A program made the translations under genes and the position numbers. Below the pieces are notes generated by a model, which was not told where the DNA came from, searched no databases, and saw nothing but the letters and a program-made list of their open reading frames with translations. From Microbacterium hibisci (GTDB lineage: Bacteria; Actinomycetota; Actinomycetes; Actinomycetales; Microbacteriaceae), in NCBI RefSeq assembly GCF_015278255.1, contig NZ_JADIJC010000002.1, forward strand, positions 539,099 through 603,098: a stretch of DNA of 64,000 nucleotides, written 5' to 3'. This document shows positions 61,253 through 64,000 of the stretch, piece by piece. Positions within the stretch are counted from its first letter, which is position 1, and each line of letters begins with the position of its first letter.

Positions 61253-63001
61253 TCAGGCGACGAGGCGTCCGTCGTCGATTCGCACGACGCGGTCGACGAG
61301 TCCGTCGGAGACGGCGACGTGCGAGATGACGACCACGGCCTGGTCGTCGCGGACCGCGCGCAGCAGGTCGGTGAGGAGCAGAGCGGATGCCTCGGGGTCG
61401 ACGCCCGCGGTCGGCTCGTCGAGCACGAGCACCGGGAACCCGCGGAGCAGCGCCCGCGCGAGCGCGAGACGCTGGGCCTGCCCGCCCGACACGAGGGCGC
61501 CGCGCTCGCCGACGCGGGCGTCGAGCCCGCCCCGCTCCCGCAGCCAGTCGCCGAGACCCACGCGGTCGAGCGCCGCCTCGAGCTCGGCATCCGTCGCCGT
61601 ATCGCGGGCGAAGATCAGGTTCTGACGGATGTCTTCGTCGAAGAGCATCGGATGCTGCTCGCACAGTCCGACCGTGAGCCGCACGTCGTCGGGGGAGAGG
61701 TCGTGCACCGAGCGGCTGCCCAGGTCGTAGCCGCCGTCGACCTCGAGGAATCGCACCAGCGCGTGGGCGAGCGTGCTCTTGCCGGCGCCGCTCGAGCCCA
61801 TGACGAGGACGCGCTCGCCGGGCCGGATCGTGAGGTCGACGTCGCGGAGGGCGGGATCGTCGGCACCGGGCCACTGCACGGTGGCTCCCCGCAGGAGCAG
61901 CCCGTCGCCGAGCGCCGGCGCCTCGCCGGTCGACGAGGCGGACTCGGGCGCGAGCTGCGCCGGCGGCTCCGTGGGCACGGCGTCGGCGATGCGGGCGGCC
62001 GATGCGCGCACCTGGCGCCAGGCCGACGCCGCCATCGGCACCGCGGCGAACACCTCGAACACGGCCATCGGGACCAGCACGACCACGGCGAGGCCCGGCG
62101 CATCGAGCGATCCCGACGCGAGGCCGGGCGCCGCGACGAGCACGGCGGCGATCGACGCGGCGCCGGCGAGCAGCGACACGAGCGCGGTCGTCGCGGCCTG
62201 GGCTCCGGACCGGCGGACGACGGCTCGGCGCAGTTCGGCATCGGCCTGCGCGATGCGCTCGCGGCTGCGCTCCTCGGCGCCGAAGGCCTCGAGCACCTCG
62301 AGGGCGGTGAGGTGATCGAGCACGGCGTCGGCGAGGCGTGCGCGCAGCGGCGCGATGCTGCGCTCGGCGCGGGCGCCCGACACCCAGCCCCACAGGGTCG
62401 CGATCGCCGCCGCGAGCACGAGGCACGCGAGCAGTGCGAGGGCGGCCGGCCACCACACGAACGCCACGAGCACGACGGCGCCGAGCGCGACCAGCGCCGA
62501 CGAGACCAGCGGCTGCACGACTCGCAGCGGCAGGTTCTGCAGCTCGTCGACGTCGTCGACGAGCGCGCCGAGCACCGAGCCGCGGCGGGTGCCGGCCAGG
62601 CCGTCGGGGGCGAGCGGCACGAGCCGGCGCACGAGCGATGCGCGCGTCGATGCGAGCTGTCGCAGCGCGGCGTCGTGACCGGTGAGTCGCTCGAGGTACC
62701 GGAAGACGGCTCGCGAGATCGCGAAGAACCGCACCCCGACGACCGCGAACGACAGGTACAGCACCGGCGGCTGTTCGCTCGCCCGCACGATGAGCCACGC
62801 GCTCACCGCGAGGAGGGCGACGGCCGAGGCTTCCGAGGCGAACCCCGCCGCGAGGGCCCACCAGAAGCGTCGCGCCGGCGGCAACGCACCGCGCAGCACC
62901 GCGGCGGTCGTCGATTGCTGCCCGCCTGTCACGTTCTGCCGCGGGGGGCGGCTGTGTGCGACAGGTGAGCGGGGGTGTTCGGGCTTGCGGGCGGTGGTCA
63001 T
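61253..63001 (-). CDS. cydC: Thiol reductant ABC exporter subunit CydC
   Basis: A 582-aa fused membrane-ATPase half-transporter. The six-segment membrane domain shows the CydC pattern (ISRAVFRYLERLTGHDAALRQLASTRASLVRRLVPLAP; GALVDDVDELQNLPLRVVQP). The ATPase has Walker A GSSGAGKST at about 395-403, signature VSGGQAQRLALARAL and Walker B VLVLDEPTAGVD. With CydD it exports glutathione or cysteine for cytochrome bd assembly in relatives. The first 30 residues are basic and hydrophilic. The ATG overlaps the cydD stop codon (ATGA). cydAB are not in the window. Confidence 0.85.
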   Translation of the reverse strand: MTTARKPEHPRSPVAHSRPPRQNVTGGQQSTTAAVLRGALPPARRFWWALAAGFASEASAVALLAVSAWLIVRASEQPPVLYLSFAVVGVRFFAISRAVFRYLERLTGHDAALRQLASTRASLVRRLVPLAPDGLAGTRRGSVLGALVDDVDELQNLPLRVVQPLVSSALVALGAVVLVAFVWWPAALALLACLVLAAAIATLWGWVSGARAERSIAPLRARLADAVLDHLTALEVLEAFGAEERSRERIAQADAELRRAVVRRSGAQAATTALVSLLAGAASIAAVLVAAPGLASGSLDAPGLAVVVLVPMAVFEVFAAVPMAASAWRQVRASAARIADAVPTEPPAQLAPESASSTGEAPALGDGLLLRGATVQWPGADDPALRDVDLTIRPGERVLVMGSSGAGKSTLAHALVRFLEVDGGYDLGSRSVHDLSPDDVRLTVGLCEQHPMLFDEDIRQNLIFARDTATDAELEAALDRVGLGDWLRERGGLDARVGERGALVSGGQAQRLALARALLRGFPVLVLDEPTAGVDPEASALLLTDLLRAVRDDQAVVVISHVAVSDGLVDRVVRIDDGRLVA

Positions 63002-64000
63002 GCGAGCACCTCGCTCCGGGCGAGCCGCACGACGGCGTCGGCGACGTCGCGCGCCGAGGTGCGGTGCGAGATCAGCAGCACCGTCGCACCGTCGTCGGCG
63101 AGATGACGGATGCCGCGCCACAGCCGTGCCTCGGTCTCGGGGTCGAGTGCCGAGCTGGGCTCGTCGAGCGCGATGACGGGTGCCGCGCCGCGCAGGTGGC
63201 GGTAGAAGGCGCGCGCGACGGCGACCCGCTGCGCCTGACCACCCGACAGGCCCGCGCCCTGGACGCCGAGCTCTAGCGCCGGGTCGAGCGCACCGGCGCG
63301 CGCGAGGTCGAGAGCCTGCCTCACGACGCTCTGCGCAGGCACGGCGTCGCCGAGCGCGACGTTGTCGGCGATGGATCCCGTGAGGAGTCCCGGTCGCTGG
63401 CCCGCCCACGCGAGCCACGCCGAAGGCGCGAGTCCCCGGAGGTCGGTGCCACCCCACGTCGCGACGCCCTCGAACGCGGCGGCGCCGCGGAGAGCCGCGA
63501 AGAGGCTGGACTTGCCCACGCCGCTCGGCCCCTCGATGAGGGTGACGGTGCCGGCCGCCGCGGTCAGGTCGACCGGAGGCAGGAGCCGCTCGCCGCGCTG
63601 AACGCGGACGCCCTCGAGGCGGAGGACAGGCGCGGCAGGCCCCGGTCGTTGGGCGGAGGGCGCTCCGGCGGCCGGGCCCGGTCGTTGAGCGGAGGGCGCT
63701 CCAGCGCCCGAAGACGAAACGCCCGCGGCCTGCGCCGGGTGCGGCGGCGTTTCGTCTCGCTCGTTCCTCGCTCGCTCAACGGCCGGGCTCGCGGTCGCGG
63801 CGTGCGCCGGGTGCGGGGGCGTTTCGTCTCGCTCGTTCCTCGCTCGCTCAACGGCCGGGCTTGCGGTCGCGGTGTGCGCCGGGTGCGGGGGCGTTTCGTC
63901 TCGCTCGTTCCTCGCTCGCTCAACGGCCGGGCTTGCGGTCGCGGTGTGCGCCGGGTGCGGGGGCGTTTCGTCTCGCTCGTTCCTCGCTCGCTCAACGGCC
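62998..64000 (-). CDS. cydD: CydD-like ABC exporter subunit, C-terminal part, with in-frame tandem repeats
   Basis: The frame is open from the window edge to the stop at 62998, about 334 codons; the start and membrane domain lie outside. From about 63640 down the protein is an ABC ATPase: APVLRLEGVRV, Walker A GPSGVGKSS, signature LSGGQAQRVAVARAF, Walker B VIALDEPSSALD and H-loop LISHR. Before it, the same frame runs without a stop through the 72-bp tandem array, giving a 24-residue repeat (AVERARNERDETPPHPAH plus TATASP). The array would sit in the linker between membrane and ATPase domains. A GTG within Walker A is not a credible start. It pairs with cydC. Confidence 0.8.
   Translation of the reverse strand, partial: AVERARNERDETPPHPAHTATASPAVERARNERDETPPHPAHTATASPAVERARNERDETPPHPAHAATASPAVERARNERDETPPHPAQAAGVSSSGAGAPSAQRPGPAAGAPSAQRPGPAAPVLRLEGVRVQRGERLLPPVDLTAAAGTVTLIEGPSGVGKSSLFAALRGAAAFEGVATWGGTDLRGLAPSAWLAWAGQRPGLLTGSIADNVALGDAVPAQSVVRQALDLARAGALDPALELGVQGAGLSGGQAQRVAVARAFYRHLRGAAPVIALDEPSSALDPETEARLWRGIRHLADDGATVLLISHRTSARDVADAVVRLARSEVLA
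63749..64000. repeat. 72-bp tandem array of the dispersed GTTGAGCGAGCG repeat
   Basis: Units starting GTTTCGTCTCGCTCG begin at 63749, 63821, 63893 and 63965, an exact 72-bp period, and the array continues past the window edge. Copies are nearly identical; the first (63749) differs most in its flank. Each unit contains the 39-bp core (GTTTCGTCTCG...CTCAACGGCC) plus a spacer of about 33 bp that is also repeated. Related degenerate copies lie at 63640-63720. The period is a multiple of three and leaves the cydD frame open. Confidence 0.95.

Noticed and set aside
63564..63995. A - strand frame encoding repeated SERGTSETKRPRTRRTP units
   Set aside because: It is an alternative reading of the 72-bp array. 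It lacks a domain and ends inside the ATPase region, whereas the cydD frame continues through the array into a complete ATPase domain.
63749..64000. Possible CRISPR array
   Set aside because: The spacers between repeat cores are themselves repeated, the period is 72 bp with no unique spacers, and no cas genes are present.

Overview
The window is high-GC, densely packed actinobacterial chromosome. Codon use, the rplJ-rplL leader, many start codons placed 7 nt after a TANNNT -10 box, and a dispersed repeat built on GTTGAGCGAGCG...GACGAAACGCC all suggest Microbacteriaceae, most likely Microbacterium. The genus is inferred from style and gene content, not from a marker gene. I saw no rRNA, tRNA, CRISPR array, insertion sequence or phage block.

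Layout. 0-2.7 kb: end of a sugar-uptake locus (binding-protein tail, two sugar isomerase/epimerases, Dabb protein). 2.7-5.1 kb: marR plus a 14-TM drug exporter behind a control region with three GTTGA-N6-TCAAC sites. 5.2-8.6 kb: 2H phosphoesterase, YqaJ-type nuclease, pterin dehydratase-glyoxalase fusion, and an AbiEi/Vsr-like protein flanked by two copies of one palindrome. 8.6-9.9 kb: rplJ-rplL with leader and terminator. 10.1-20.9 kb: two carbohydrate ABC importers with two LacI regulators. One regulator is fused to a PmoA-like domain and is followed by a decayed oxidoreductase; operators are visible in front of both importers. 20.9-28.2 kb: DUF305/DUF3105 pair, Bcr/CflA-type exporter, F420-type reductase, PAP2 phosphatase, HerA-like ATPase, and a second DUF305-like protein that has lost its histidines.

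28.4-35.9 kb is a molybdenum region: an FdhF/YdeP-type molybdoenzyme with mogA-moaE on the + strand, and a tightly overlapping moeB-moeA-moaC-mobA-DUF6457-moaD operon on the - strand. The molybdate importer modABC, with an HTH-TOBE protein in front, lies separately at 54.4-57.6 kb. Together these cover molybdate import, most cofactor assembly and one consumer enzyme; moaA and fdhD are not in the window. 36-54 kb is a mixed housekeeping and accessory stretch (MFS, GNAT, alpha/beta hydrolase, PlsC, PPK2, MerR/DUF4188 pair, XRE regulator, PhoD, glycosyltransferase, SDR, DUF808 and others), including one membrane protein of unknown family. 57.6-64 kb holds repeat arrays, a GNAT, an NAD-binding epimerase, a capsule-type glycosyltransferase, and cydC-cydD running off the right edge.

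The most unusual items are: (1) a 72-bp tandem array of the dispersed repeat that appears to be translated in frame inside cydD; (2) a uniform leaderless-promoter pattern (NANNNT-N6-start codon) at more than a dozen genes; (3) the palindrome pair around the AbiEi/Vsr-like gene; (4) the LacI-PmoA fusion beside a relic oxidoreductase; and (5) the three-site operator with its 42-bp palindrome.
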